Positions 52,805-62,700 are shown, numbered from the stretch's first letter. The stretch: 64,000 bases of DNA from CAYOEJ01 sp964403015 (GCA_964403015.1 CAYOEJ010000006.1:1-64000); one strand, 5' to 3'. A program made the numbers and translations. The notes: generated by a model not told the origin, from the sequence alone.

Positions 52805-53917
52805 GTGACTAACGAAGTAGAAATTGGACGCGGAAAGCGCGCCCGGGTCGGTTATTCCTTCGACGACATTTCGGTTGTGCCCTCGCGGCGAACCCGGGAC
52901 GCAGCAGACGTGGCAGTCTCTTGGCAGCTTGACGCCAATCTGCTCGACATCCCCATCATGTCCGCTCCCATGGACTCCGTGACATCGCCTGAAACCGCGA
53001 TTAAGCTCGGCCAACTCGGCGGAGTGGGCGTGTTGGATCTTGAGGGACTGTGGACTCGCTACGAAGACCCGTTGCCCTACTTTGAAGAGATCGCAGACGT
53101 TTCCAACAAGGAGGCCACCACGCGGCTCCAGCAGATTTACCGGGAGCCCATCAAACCGGAACTGATCACGCAACGGTTGGAGGAAATCCGCGCGGCTGGC
53201 GTCGTCGTCGCCGGATCGCTCTCGCCGCAACGAACACAGGAGCACTGGCGAACCGTGACCGACGCCGGTGTGGACCTCTTTATTATTCGCGGCACCACGG
53301 TATCGGCCGAGCACGTCTCCTCGAATCGTGAACCGCTGAACCTCAAACGCTTTATCTACGAACTGGATGTGCCCGTTGTGGTCGGTGGCGCGGCGTCGTA
53401 CACCGCGGCTCTCCACCTGATGCGTACCGGGGCCGCCGGAGTCCTCGCAGGATTTGGAGGAGGGGCGACGACGGCGAACAGACGCACGGTTGGCGTAGCC
53501 GTTCCGATGGCGACGACGGTGGCAGACGTTGCGGCCGCCCGGCGAGAGTATATGGATGAGACGGGTGGACGCTACGTTCACGTCATCGCCGATGGGCAGG
53601 TGTCTACCGGCGGTGACTTGGTCAAAGCGATTGCCTGCGGGGCTGACGGCGTCATGCTTGGAACCGCACTGGCGCGCGCCGATGAGGCGCCTGGTCGGGG
53701 GTACCACTGGGGTGCCGAGGCCCACCACAAGGACTTGCCTCGCGGAGAACGCGTTGACGTTGGCGCTGTTGGGCCCCTCGAACAGATCCTCTTCGGGCCC
53801 GCACACGATGCCCGTGGCCGCACAAACATGATCGGTGCGCTTCGCCATGCGATGGCCATGACCGGATACTCGGACGTGAAGGAATTCCAGCGCGTTGAGG
53901 TGGCCGTGAGTGCCTAG
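52805..53917 (+). CDS. guaB3: GuaB3 family IMP dehydrogenase-related protein
   Basis: A 370-residue TIM-barrel protein. YSFDDISVVPSRRTRDAADV, IMSAPMDSVTSPETA and the late TGGRYVHVIADGQVSTGGDLVKAIACGADGVMLGTALA match actinobacterial GuaB3. The catalytic cysteine loop of GuaB (GPGSICTTR) is replaced by LAGFGGGATTANRRTVG and there are no CBS domains. GuaB3 is a distinct branch; a GMP reductase-like role has been proposed for some members. It starts with GTG and is divergent from the exonuclease gene. Confidence 0.92.
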   Translation: MTNEVEIGRGKRARVGYSFDDISVVPSRRTRDAADVAVSWQLDANLLDIPIMSAPMDSVTSPETAIKLGQLGGVGVLDLEGLWTRYEDPLPYFEEIADVSNKEATTRLQQIYREPIKPELITQRLEEIRAAGVVVAGSLSPQRTQEHWRTVTDAGVDLFIIRGTTVSAEHVSSNREPLNLKRFIYELDVPVVVGGAASYTAALHLMRTGAAGVLAGFGGGATTANRRTVGVAVPMATTVADVAAARREYMDETGGRYVHVIADGQVSTGGDLVKAIACGADGVMLGTALARADEAPGRGYHWGAEAHHKDLPRGERVDVGAVGPLEQILFGPAHDARGRTNMIGALRHAMAMTGYSDVKEFQRVEVAVSA

Positions 53918-53941
53918 CCAATTCGGCTCAGTGGCTGAATC

Positions 53942-53970
53942 TTGACTGCAGCACACTTCTGTCCCATATC
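53942..53970 (+). promoter_or_regulatory. Possible promoter of fumC
   Basis: TTGACT (53942-53947) and CATATC (53965-53970) are spaced by 17 bases, about 70 bases before the fumC ATG. The segment that follows (53976-54000) is strongly AT-rich compared with the rest of the window. The -10 match is modest. Confidence 0.35.
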
Positions 53971-54039
53971 GGCAAACAAAATACAAGATAAAATCATATT
54001 CGTCGTTGCGCCACAGTGGCGCCCAACAAGGAGGTTGAC

Positions 54040-55428
54040 ATGACCGAATACCGCATCGAACACGACACCATGGGTGAGGTTCGAGTCCCGGCAGACGCCC
54101 TTTACCGCGCCCAAACGCAGCGTGCCGTGGAAAACTTTCCGATTTCTGGAAAGACCCTAACGCCACCGCACATCCACGCACTTGCGCAGATCAAGCGGGC
54201 GGCAGCCAAGGCGAACAACGAACTCGGTGTTATTGATGATGCGCGTTCGGCGGCCATCGTTGAGGCAGCCGACGAAGTCATTTCCGGCAAGCACGATGAC
54301 CAGTTCCCGATCGACGTCTTCCAGACCGGTTCCGGAACGTCGTCGAACATGAACATGAACGAGGTCATTTCGAACCTTGCCACGCAGATCGCCGGCGAGG
54401 ACGTACATCCGAACGATCACGTCAACGCTTCGCAGTCCTCGAACGATGTTTTCCCATCCTCGATTCACATCGCGGCGCTCGCGGCCGTGGAACACGATCT
54501 TCTGCCCAAGCTGGACATTCTTGCTACCTCGCTGGAGGCAAAGTCTGCCGAGTTCAAGGACGTTGTTAAGGCCGGCCGCACCCACCTCATGGATGCCACG
54601 CCGATTACTCTTGGTCAGGAATTCTCCGGCTACGCGCAGCAGATTCGTTACGGTATTGAGCGCGTGAAGACTACGCTCGGGCGTCTTGCCGAACTCCCAC
54701 TCGGCGGTACCGCAGTGGGCACCGGCATCAATACGCCGGAAGGCTTCTCCGCACGCGTCATTGAACTCATTGCAGAGAACATGGATCTTCCGTTTGTGGA
54801 GGCCGCTAACCACTTCGAAGCACAGGCCGCGCAGGATTCCCTCGTCGAAACGTCCGGTGCCCTTCGCACGATCGCAGTTTCACTGGTGAAGATTGCCAAC
54901 GACCTTCGCTGGATGAGCTCCGGCCCACGTTCGGGTATCGGCGAGATTCACCTGCCAGACCTCCAGCCGGGTTCGTCGATTATGCCGGGCAAGGTTAACC
55001 CGGTTGTCCCCGAAGCCACGGTCATGGTTGCCGCTCAGGTTATCGGTAACGACGCCGCGATCGCTTTCGCAGGATCCCAGGGCAACTTCGACCTGCTGGT
55101 CATGCTCCCGGTGATGGCGCAGAACTTGCTGGATTCGATCACGATCGTCGGCAACGTGTCCGAGGTGCTCGCCAAGCGCACGGTAGACGGCATTGTGGCC
55201 AACGAAGAGCGCTGCCTTGAACTCGCTGAGTCTTCCCCCTCGATCGTGACCCCACTGAACCGCCACATCGGTTACGAGAACGCTGCCAAGATTGCCAAGC
55301 ATTCCGTGAAGGAGAATATGACGGTCAAGGAAGCAGCCCTCGACCTCGGCTTCGTAGAGCGCGGTGAGATCGACGAGGAGACGTTGAACAACGCCCTTGA
55401 CGTCCGCACCATGGTGGGTGACAACTAA
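54040..55428 (+). CDS. fumC: Fumarate hydratase class II
   Basis: Interconverts fumarate and malate. The 462-residue protein shows the N-terminal RIEHDTMGEVRVPADALYRAQTQRAVENF, VFQTGSGTSSNMNMNEV, the catalytic His in KAGRTHLMDATP and the mobile signature loop GSSIMPGKVNPV with the catalytic Ser. ATG 54040 follows AAGGAGGTTGAC, an excellent ribosome binding site. It complements sdhCAB in the TCA cycle. Its last codons form the first unit of a 26-bp tandem repeat. Confidence 0.97.
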   Translation: MTEYRIEHDTMGEVRVPADALYRAQTQRAVENFPISGKTLTPPHIHALAQIKRAAAKANNELGVIDDARSAAIVEAADEVISGKHDDQFPIDVFQTGSGTSSNMNMNEVISNLATQIAGEDVHPNDHVNASQSSNDVFPSSIHIAALAAVEHDLLPKLDILATSLEAKSAEFKDVVKAGRTHLMDATPITLGQEFSGYAQQIRYGIERVKTTLGRLAELPLGGTAVGTGINTPEGFSARVIELIAENMDLPFVEAANHFEAQAAQDSLVETSGALRTIAVSLVKIANDLRWMSSGPRSGIGEIHLPDLQPGSSIMPGKVNPVVPEATVMVAAQVIGNDAAIAFAGSQGNFDLLVMLPVMAQNLLDSITIVGNVSEVLAKRTVDGIVANEERCLELAESSPSIVTPLNRHIGYENAAKIAKHSVKENMTVKEAALDLGFVERGEIDEETLNNALDVRTMVGDN

Positions 55429-55509
55429 TTTGCGCCATGGTGGATGCCTACTGATTCACGCCATGGTGGGTGACTACTAAATAGCACCACGGTAGGCGCA
55501 TACTGCAGT
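55406..55509. repeat. Tandem repeat, 4 x 26 bp, starting inside the fumC 3' end
   Basis: Units start at 55406, 55432, 55458 and 55484. Each begins G/ACRCCATGGTGG-like sequence and ends with a stop-like triplet (TAA, TGA, TAA, then a diverged end). The first unit is the fumC C-terminus (TMVGDN and stop). The copies are more diverged with distance from the gene, suggesting an old duplication of the gene end. Confidence 0.9.
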
Positions 55510-55517
55510 CGACTATA

Positions 55518-55553
55518 AGAATGAAGCGGGGGCTCACGCCTCCGCTTCATTCT
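55518..55553. terminator. Hairpin between fumC and the GNAT gene
   Basis: AGAATGAAGCGGGGGC pairs with GCCTCCGCTTCATTCT over 16 positions with one mismatch around TCAC. There is no long T-run on either side, but its place between convergent genes suggests a shared terminator. Confidence 0.7.
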
Positions 55554-55635
55554 GATTGTACTCGGTTCTCTGTTGCGTTTAACCCTTAGTGAACTCGGTT
55601 CTGTTCAGACACAGGACCAGTCCGAGATAAAGGCC

Positions 55636-56079
55636 CTAGTCGTTCTTGACTCGGTACACGTTTGTTTCGCGAAGATCGAAACCGCAGCGTTTGTAGAGCC
55701 GGTTGGCGGCTTCGCGCGATGGGCGAGAGGTGAGGTCCACAGTCTTTGCGCCGCGCTTCTTAGCAAGATCAATAGCGGCTTCGACGAGCTTTTGACCAGC
55801 GCCTTGACCGCGGGCATCGCCGTCTACCACGACATCCTCGATCCACGCGCGCCAGCCGGTGGGAATCTCGAAGGTGACAAGGGTGAGCATGCCGAGAATC
55901 TTGCCACTCGTATCTCCGTCCTCACCGCGGTATACGAAGAGGTCGATGGCGTCTTGGGAAAGGAACGATTCGATCCGCTCCAGATCCATAGGAGCCGACG
56001 ACGACGATAGCTGAGGGATCAGAACTTCGAAGGCTTCTGCTAACTCGGGTGAAGTATCGGTGACAAGTTCAACTGCCAT
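55636..56079 (-). CDS. GNAT family N-acetyltransferase
   Basis: A 147-residue acetyltransferase. The core WRAWIEDVVVDGDARGQGAGQKLVEAAIDLAKKRG contains the acetyl-CoA loop RGQGAG; TVDLTSRPSREAANRLYKRCGFDLRETNVYR is the usual C-terminal part. The N-terminal third is variable and the substrate is unknown. It is monocistronic, converging on fumC. The 344 bases upstream (56080-56423) hold no gene; their only noticeable element is the perfect 14-bp palindrome CTGGAGTACTCCAG (56291-56304). Confidence 0.88.
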   Translation of the reverse strand: MAVELVTDTSPELAEAFEVLIPQLSSSSAPMDLERIESFLSQDAIDLFVYRGEDGDTSGKILGMLTLVTFEIPTGWRAWIEDVVVDGDARGQGAGQKLVEAAIDLAKKRGAKTVDLTSRPSREAANRLYKRCGFDLRETNVYRVKND

Positions 56080-56290
56080 GAGAATCCTTTCGGTCCGCTG
56101 GGCTGCGGGTTCGTTGTTGTTCGCTAACTTAGCGTACGGCGCAAGAAATTTGTGAGACGTCGGGACGGTAATGCGTCAATTGGTTGAAGGCGACGCTTCT
56201 TGAGAGGTGATATCAATTCGTAACGTTGCTGCCATTGTTCCGTCATGGGTTCACTGCTACTGTCGCCGCATGACGTAAGTGATATTCAAG

Positions 56291-56304
56291 CTGGAGTACT
56301 CCAG
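56291..56304. promoter_or_regulatory. Perfect 14-bp palindrome in non-coding DNA
   Basis: CTGGAGTACTCCAG is fully self-complementary and lies in a gene-free stretch (56080-56423), about 210 bases upstream of the GNAT gene and 120 before the small lipoprotein-like frame. It could be an operator; no regulator can be assigned. Confidence 0.3.
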
Positions 56305-56423
56305 AGCGAGTTCTGAAGAAAACGAGACCTCACGGGATTGCTCTTAAGACAGAAACATCTTCACTTTTGCGAGCGTTTAATCCTGATCGTAACGCCATAC
56401 TTTGCAGGTAGGTGAGATCCCCT

Positions 56424-56603
56424 ATGGATCGTCGAATGAGAAGTACGGCTCTAGGTGCCGTTGTCTTCGTTCTCAGTCTGGGAGCTTGTAGTGCCCAGGA
56501 ACGAACCATGTACGAGGATTTTTTCGGCAGAGAAACTAATGAAACGATGCTCTCCGATCGTCGTCGTCGCAACCGAAGGTGTGACGGAGGAGATCCTAGA
56601 TAA
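56424..56603 (+). CDS. Short lipoprotein-like reading frame, possibly a broken gene
   Basis: From ATG 56424, preceded by AGGTGAG, the product is 59 residues: a basic start, a hydrophobic stretch (ALGAVVFVLSLGAC) with a lipobox-like LGAC, then SAQERTMYEDFFG. After about 40 residues the text becomes Arg-rich (DRRRRNRRCDGGDPR), which looks out of frame. The next frame over continues as VVVATEGVTEEILDKAKAGGYKDLLINVNCYEHSETD and stops at 56673. A frameshift in a small lipoprotein gene would explain this. I do not recognise the family. Confidence 0.4.
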   Translation: MDRRMRSTALGAVVFVLSLGACSAQERTMYEDFFGRETNETMLSDRRRRNRRCDGGDPR

Positions 56604-56684
56604 GGCCAAGGCTGGCGGCTACAAGGATCTTCTGATCAACGTTAATTGTTACGAACACAGCGAAACTGATTGAGCCACCGCCCT

Positions 56685-56749
56685 ACGCTTCATCGGGAAC
56701 ATTGTTGAGTTCAGCCCCGTCACGCTTCATCGGGAACATTGTTGAGTTC
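56685..56749. repeat. Tandem duplication of the nadE 3' end (28-bp unit, 37-bp period)
   Basis: ACGCTTCATCGGGAACATTG and the next eight bases occur at 56685 and again at 56722 with no difference. The right copy encodes, on the minus strand, the last nine codons (ELNNVPDEA) of nadE; the left copy lies beyond its TGA and would read the same residues followed by TAG. The period is 37 bases, not a multiple of three. Confidence 0.95.
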
Positions 56750-58732
56750 GGCAATCCACGCTGGCGAGGAAATGTCTGCTGGCATATTCCATCCACCCCG
56801 CGGGGATAACGATCCAGCCTCGTGAACCTGTGGCCCGTTTGGTGCCGCAGACCTCTTGAACTGGTTATTGAAGAACCTGCGAAGGAAGAGCTCCAACCAC
56901 TTCTTAATCTCGCCCAACGAATACGCGCCACGTTCGGCCACCGGGTATCCCGCTGGCCAGTCCCCGAAATCCTGATCGTGCCACGCGTGGTAGGAAAGGA
57001 ATGCGATCCGTGAGGGCTGCATGCCGTAACGCGTGAGGTAGTAGAGGTTGAAATCCTGAAGGGCGTAGGGCCCGATAGATGCCTGGGTGGATTGCGCTAC
57101 TTCACCTTCGCGAGTGGGGATGAGTTCGGGTGTGATCTCGGTGTCCACGATGGATTGGAGGACCTCGAGCACGCCGGTGTCGAACTGTTCGGAGGCGATT
57201 ACCCAGCGAATCATCTGCTGCATGAGAGTCTTGGGCAAGCCGGGATTCACGTTGTAATGGCTCATCTGGTCACCCACACCGTACGTTGCCCAACCGAGAG
57301 CAAGCTCCGAAAGGTCACCTGTGCCAAGCACAATTCCACCGCGGTCATTGGCGAGTCGGAAGAGGTAGTCGGTACGCAGGCCCGCTTGTACGTTTTCAAA
57401 CGTGACGTCGTAGACCTCTTCACCGCGCCCGAACGGGTGTCCCATATCGGTCAGCATTTGCTTAGCAACGGGCTTGATGTCGATTTCATCGAATGTCACA
57501 CCGAGTGATTCGGAGATCGCCTTCGCATTGTTCTTCGTATGATCAGTGGTAGCAAATCCCGGCATGGTAAACGCGAGGATATCTGTACGTGGGCGCTTGA
57601 GCATGTCCATCGTTTTTGCAGCCACAAGTAGGGCTTGCGTGGAATCTAGGCCACCCGATACACCAAGAAGGATCTTTGGATGCCCAATTGCTTTCAAGCG
57701 CTGCGCGAGAGCGTAAACCTGGATGTTGAAAACGTCCTCGCAGTCAGCGGCGAGCTGTTCGTCGTCGTCGGAAACGTAGGGGAACCGCGCCACCTTGCGT
57801 TGGAAGCCGATGTCCTCGAGCGGCGGGTTGAGTTCAAAGCCGGTAAAAATCGTCTCTTTGATGGGCGTTGTTTTCGGAGACCGGCGTCGTTCCGCTTCGA
57901 TCTTTCGCAGGTCCACGTCTGCCGTAGTCACCTGCGGGCTTGACGCAAACGGCTCCAAGGATGCCAGTTCTTCGCCCAGCTCGTGGATCATTGCGTGGCC
58001 ATCCCACGAGAAATCTGTGGAAGATTCACCCTCGCCCGCGGTCACGTAGATATGTGCGGCTGTGTTTTTCTTGGAATACGCCGACGACGCCGCCAGCCTC
58101 TCGTTCGCACGTCCAGCTGCTGCTGGAGAGGCCGCGAGAGTGGCGATGATGGTTGCGCCAGCTAGCGCGCCGTGCGTACCGGGAGAAATCGGCGCCGCCA
58201 TGTCCTCGCCAAGCTCCACATGCAGGCGTAGGCCTGGAACGTCGATGCTGTGGAAGTTGATGTAGTTTCCAAACAGAACAGGCACGGAGCCGATCGTGAT
58301 GGTGTCGTCGATCGTGTTCTCCGGGGCGGGGGAGAAGTAGCGGGCCTCGTGCTCGGGAACATACTGCTTGGGGACTATACCGAGAATCTCACCGCGGTGG
58401 AGTACTGCTGCGGCGTTGTATACGTGGCCATCTCGACGTACCGGAAGTCCCACTACCGCAACGGGAAGGAGCTTTTCGGTTTGCTTCGCAAGGGAAATAA
58501 GCGCCTTCTCGGCTGCCTCGAGAAGAGTCTCCTGAAGCAGAAGGTCGCCAATGCTGTATCCGGTCAGGGAGAGCTCGGGGAAAACCGCGAGACCAACACC
58601 GTCGGCTGAGCAGTGCGCGAGTGAATCCGCGATTGCTTCCGCATTGACTGCGGGTTGGCCAAGGGAAACTGGTACCGAGCAGGCGGCGACGCGGACAAAA
58701 CCTTGATCGTAGGTCGAGAAAAAGTTTTCCAT
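56720..58732 (-). CDS. nadE: NAD+ synthase, glutamine-dependent type with a mutated glutaminase site
   Basis: The last step of NAD+ synthesis. The 670-residue chain has the N-terminal nitrilase-type glutaminase domain (E53 in VFPELSLTGYS, K122 in GIVPKQYVPE) and the C-terminal synthetase with the P-loop LLGVSGGLDSTQALL. The catalytic cysteine normally found in VEICEDxWxP is Gly175 here (HVELGEDMAAP; codon GGC at 58208-58210), and the following Trp is Ala. The glutaminase should be inactive, leaving free ammonia as the nitrogen source. A TetR gene lies 60 bases upstream on the same strand. Confidence 0.95.
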   Translation of the reverse strand: MENFFSTYDQGFVRVAACSVPVSLGQPAVNAEAIADSLAHCSADGVGLAVFPELSLTGYSIGDLLLQETLLEAAEKALISLAKQTEKLLPVAVVGLPVRRDGHVYNAAAVLHRGEILGIVPKQYVPEHEARYFSPAPENTIDDTITIGSVPVLFGNYINFHSIDVPGLRLHVELGEDMAAPISPGTHGALAGATIIATLAASPAAAGRANERLAASSAYSKKNTAAHIYVTAGEGESSTDFSWDGHAMIHELGEELASLEPFASSPQVTTADVDLRKIEAERRRSPKTTPIKETIFTGFELNPPLEDIGFQRKVARFPYVSDDDEQLAADCEDVFNIQVYALAQRLKAIGHPKILLGVSGGLDSTQALLVAAKTMDMLKRPRTDILAFTMPGFATTDHTKNNAKAISESLGVTFDEIDIKPVAKQMLTDMGHPFGRGEEVYDVTFENVQAGLRTDYLFRLANDRGGIVLGTGDLSELALGWATYGVGDQMSHYNVNPGLPKTLMQQMIRWVIASEQFDTGVLEVLQSIVDTEITPELIPTREGEVAQSTQASIGPYALQDFNLYYLTRYGMQPSRIAFLSYHAWHDQDFGDWPAGYPVAERGAYSLGEIKKWLELFLRRFFNNQFKRSAAPNGPQVHEAGSLSPRGGWNMPADISSPAWIAELNNVPDEA

Positions 58733-58792
58733 ACCGATTAGTCTGCCACGATCCGCCTGCTCACCAGTATTGATCGCGAAGATTCGCGGGCG

Positions 58793-59521
58793 TCACTTGG
58801 GGTCGGTGCTGGTGGTGTTCATGCTTGAAAGCTGGCTCGGATTGCGTCGAGCCTGGCTCAAACCAATTCCCGCCAAGGTTGCATCCACGTGCGGACCATA
58901 GAATCTGGAAAGTTCTTCGCGGGTCATCGTGGCAAGTGGAGCCATGCCGTAGAAGTAGCGCGTCATGCAAACACCCATGACCTGACCGAAAGCGAGCTGG
59001 AGGCGAAGCCTTGCGTGTGGGCCCGGAAGAGTGACCGCCAACGATTCTAAGAGGTTGGTTTCCAACCAGTCCCTAAAGATCTCGAAGGTGGATCTGTTGG
59101 CTAGGAGTGACGAACCGAGAATCCGAAAGTTGTTCGAGGCTGACGATGTTTCCCACAGATCGGTGATAGCAAACAGGACTCGTTCGCCGGTGCCTCTGCC
59201 TCCGTGTTCAAATGCATCCTGGATAACCTTGACCGGATCGGCAGGCAGGAACATTGCCTCGCGGAACAGGCCGATCTTCGAACCGAAGTAGTAGGAGATC
59301 AGGCCGGGATCGCACTCGGATTGTTTTGCGATCTCGCGAACAGTGACGGTGGAAAACTCAAATTCCGAGAAGAGTTGTCTCGCTTCATTGAGAATCCTTC
59401 CGCGCACCTCACCACGGGACCCTGCGGGACCGCGCGGAGCCGATTCGCCGCGAGCCGAAGCGTTGGCGGCTTGGGGCTTGCGCGATGGGCTATCTGCGCG
59501 TTTAACACTGTTCTCGGACAC
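58793..59521 (-). CDS. TetR/AcrR family transcriptional regulator
   Basis: A 242-residue regulator. The HTH region is RILNEARQLFSEFEFSTVTVREIAKQSECDPGLISYYFGSK, typical TetR, after a disordered basic N-terminal extension of about 40 residues. The ligand domain contains LRLQLAFGQVMGVCMTRYF. It is transcribed in the same direction as nadE and divergently from the giant activase gene across 228 bases that contain three ATTTCAAC motifs, candidate binding sites. The inducer is unknown. Confidence 0.9.
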   Translation of the reverse strand: MSENSVKRADSPSRKPQAANASARGESAPRGPAGSRGEVRGRILNEARQLFSEFEFSTVTVREIAKQSECDPGLISYYFGSKIGLFREAMFLPADPVKVIQDAFEHGGRGTGERVLFAITDLWETSSASNNFRILGSSLLANRSTFEIFRDWLETNLLESLAVTLPGPHARLRLQLAFGQVMGVCMTRYFYGMAPLATMTREELSRFYGPHVDATLAGIGLSQARRNPSQLSSMNTTSTDPK

Positions 59522-59565
59522 TCTTATCCTTTTCCGCCGAAGATGTCATCAGTCTAGTCCCAGAA

Positions 59566-59654
59566 ATTTCAACATCGATGAAAATGGCCAAGATGCGAAT
59601 GGTTGAAATCCCGGAATGGCGTCGGTTTCAGCCGACCATAATCCTAATTTCAAC
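59566..59654. promoter_or_regulatory. Three ATTTCAAC motifs between tetR and the activase gene
   Basis: ATTTCAAC occurs at 59566-59573 and 59647-59654, and its complement GTTGAAAT at 59602-59609. The first is part of GAAATTTC, a palindrome; the last is followed by CTAGAAATT. Three copies in under 90 bases of a divergent intergenic region suggest operator sites for the adjacent TetR protein. Confidence 0.4.
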
Positions 59655-59749
59655 ACCCTAGAAATTGCGAGCCGCGCCGTCATAGGTTGATATTGCAGCT
59701 TCGTTGGATGGCCCGATTTACCCGTGCACGAAGCAGAAGGATGGATGAG

Positions 59750-62700
59750 ATGCTGATGTATCGCTTAGGTGTTGACGTAGGTTCAACCACTGTGAAAGCA
59801 GTTTTGCTTCGGGGTCAAGACATAGTTTTCGAAGACTACCGGCGCCACCACGCTGATGTTCGGGCTGAGTTAGCGAAGCTGCTTGACGATATCGCCTTTG
59901 AGCATCCGGGCATCGACGTTCACGCCGCCATTACAGGCTCCGGCGGCCTCGCCGTGGCCGATGTGCTCGACGTTCCGTTCGTCCAGGAAGTCATCGCCGA
60001 AACCGAGGCCACACGCCAGACATATCCCGAAGTCGACGTCATCATCGAGCTTGGAGGTGAGGATGCGAAATTGACCTACCTCCACCCGACACCCGAGCAG
60101 CGGATGAATGGAACCTGTGCCGGAGGTACGGGTGCGTTCATCGATCAGATGGCCTCGCTCCTGGGCACGGATGCCGCAGGCCTCAACGACCTTGCACGCG
60201 GTTATGAGCAGATCCATCCGATTGCCTCCCGGTGCGGTGTATTTGCCAAGACGGATGTTCAACCCCTCCTTAATCAAGGCGCTAAGCATGAGGATCTGGC
60301 CGCCTCAATTTTTCAAGCGGTGGCTACCCAAACTGTTGCGGGTCTAGCCAATGGAAGGCCTATTCGGGGCACCGCTATGTTCCTCGGCGGCCCGCTGCAC
60401 TTTATGCCCGAACTGCGCGAGGCCTACCGCCGTATCCTCGACAAAGTAGATCGCTACATCACGCCCGAGCGCGCCCAACTCTACGTCGCCATCGGTGCGG
60501 CCATGCTCGCCGACCCAGGTAACTCCAAATCGCTCGACACACTTGGACTAACCATTCGTTCCGCATCTTCCCTAGGTGAGGCTACACGGCGCATTCGGCC
60601 GCTATTCTCCGACGATGCCGATCGAGCGGCCTTCGTTGAACGTCACGCCGCCCATAGAATCGAGTCGATCCCGACCGCTGAAGCACGGGGAGATTGTTAC
60701 TTAGGAATCGACGCGGGGTCGACAACCATCAAGGCAGTTGTCATCGACGGCTCGGACCGCATCGTTTTTACTCACTATGCGTCCAATGAGGGGGATCCGG
60801 TGACAGCGGCCATCGACATCGTTAGACGAATTCAGGATGAACTTCCGTCGCACGCCCGTATTGTGCGCTCGTGCTCGACTGGCTATGGAGAAGGGATAGT
60901 TCAAAGCGCACTCGGCGTCGACGAGGGCGAAATCGAGACGATGGCGCACTATCGAGCTGCCGAACACATTCACCCCGGTGTGACGTCGGTGATCGACATC
61001 GGCGGCCAAGACATGAAGTTTGTAAAAATCAAGAACGGAATCGTTGATTCGATCGCGGTTAACGAGGCCTGTTCGTCAGGTTGTGGTTCCTTTCTGCAAA
61101 CGTTCGCGAGTGGGATGCAGCAGGACATTGAGAGCTTTGCAGAAGCGGCGACGAAGGCAAAGGCGCCCGTTGATTTAGGTACGCGCTGTACTGTCTTTAT
61201 GAATTCTGCAGTCAAGCAGGCACAGAAAGATGGCGCCGATGTTGCTGATATTTCTGCGGGCCTGTCGTATTCGGTGGTGCGCAACGCGCTCTACAAGGTC
61301 ATCAAACTCAAGGACGCTGATGACCTCGGTGAGAAGGTCGTCGTCCAAGGCGGAACCTTCCTGAACGATTCCGTGCTTCGGGCGTTCGAGCTTCTCACCG
61401 GCCGCGAGGTTGTGCGGCCAAACATTGCTGGGCTGATGGGCGCTTTTGGTGCAGCTCTTACAGCTCAACGCCACTACGATCCGGAAGCGGGTCATGCGCG
61501 TTCGTCGTCGTTATTAAGCGTCGAAGAACTTGACCGTCTCACAGTTGAAACGGAACGAAAAACGTGCCGACTGTGCCAAAACCACTGTGCGATGACGATC
61601 TCGAGATTCTCGACCGGTGAACGACACGTTTCGGGCAATCGCTGCGAACGGGGCGCCTCACTGGAACGGGTGCCGAAGAAGTCGCCAATTCCAAACATGT
61701 ACGACTGGAAGTACAAGCGAATTTTTGGATACCGGCGGCTCAAAGAGAGCGACGCGGTGCGTGGGGATATTGGCATTCCACGCGTGCTCAATATGTATGA
61801 GGACTACCCGTTCTGGTTCACGGTGCTTACCAAACTGAAGTTTCGCGTGATGATTTCAGGGAGATCAAACCATGACCTTTTCGAGGCGGGAATGGAGTCT
61901 ATCCCGTCAGAAAACGTGTGTTACCCGGCAAAGCTTGTGCACGGTCACATTGAATCACTGCTCGACAAAGGAATTAAGCGGATCTTCTATCCTTGCGTGT
62001 CATACAGCGAGGAGCTGACTGGCGGTCAAGACAATAATTTTAATTGCCCAATCGTGGCCACCTACCCCGAGGTCATTCGGAACAATATGGAGCGCCTCGC
62101 CGAGGATAAGGCCGAGTTCATCTCGCCCTTTTTGAGCTTAGCGAACCGAGACCTACTGCCCCGTCGCCTAGCGGAGGTTTTCGCGGAGTGTGGCGTGAGC
62201 GAGGAGGAAGCTCGCGAGGCGTGTGATGCTGGTTGGGAAGAGCAGGATGCTTACCACGCCGAGGTCAAGGCCAAGGGGCGTGAAGCACTGCAATATGTTC
62301 GCGACAACGGGATGCGAGCAATTGTTCTAGCTGGACGCCCATACCACCTTGATCCGGAGATCAATCACGGTATACCCGAGGTCGTTGTTGGACTTGGAGC
62401 TGCGGTTTTAACTGAGGATGCACTCGAAGTCGGAAATCTCGAAAGACCCCTGCGGGTGCGCGATCAATGGTCTTACCACTCGCGTCTTTACGAGGCTGCT
62501 GCCACTGCTGGAAGTGATCCAGATACGGAGCTAGTTCAGCTCATCTCCTTTGGCTGCGGACTAGACGCGATCACCGCCGATCAAGTGCAGGAGATTCTCG
62601 AGGGTCGCGGTGCTGTCTATACATCTCTCAAGATCGATGAGGTTTCTAACCTCGGTGCAGCAAAGATTCGCCTCCGTTCGCTGGCCGCCGCCGTTGAGGA

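Noticed and set aside
52703..54181. Long minus-strand open frame upstream of the exonuclease, antisense to guaB3
   Set aside because: It is the reverse of a well-conserved gene; only the part after Met 52702 has exonuclease homology.
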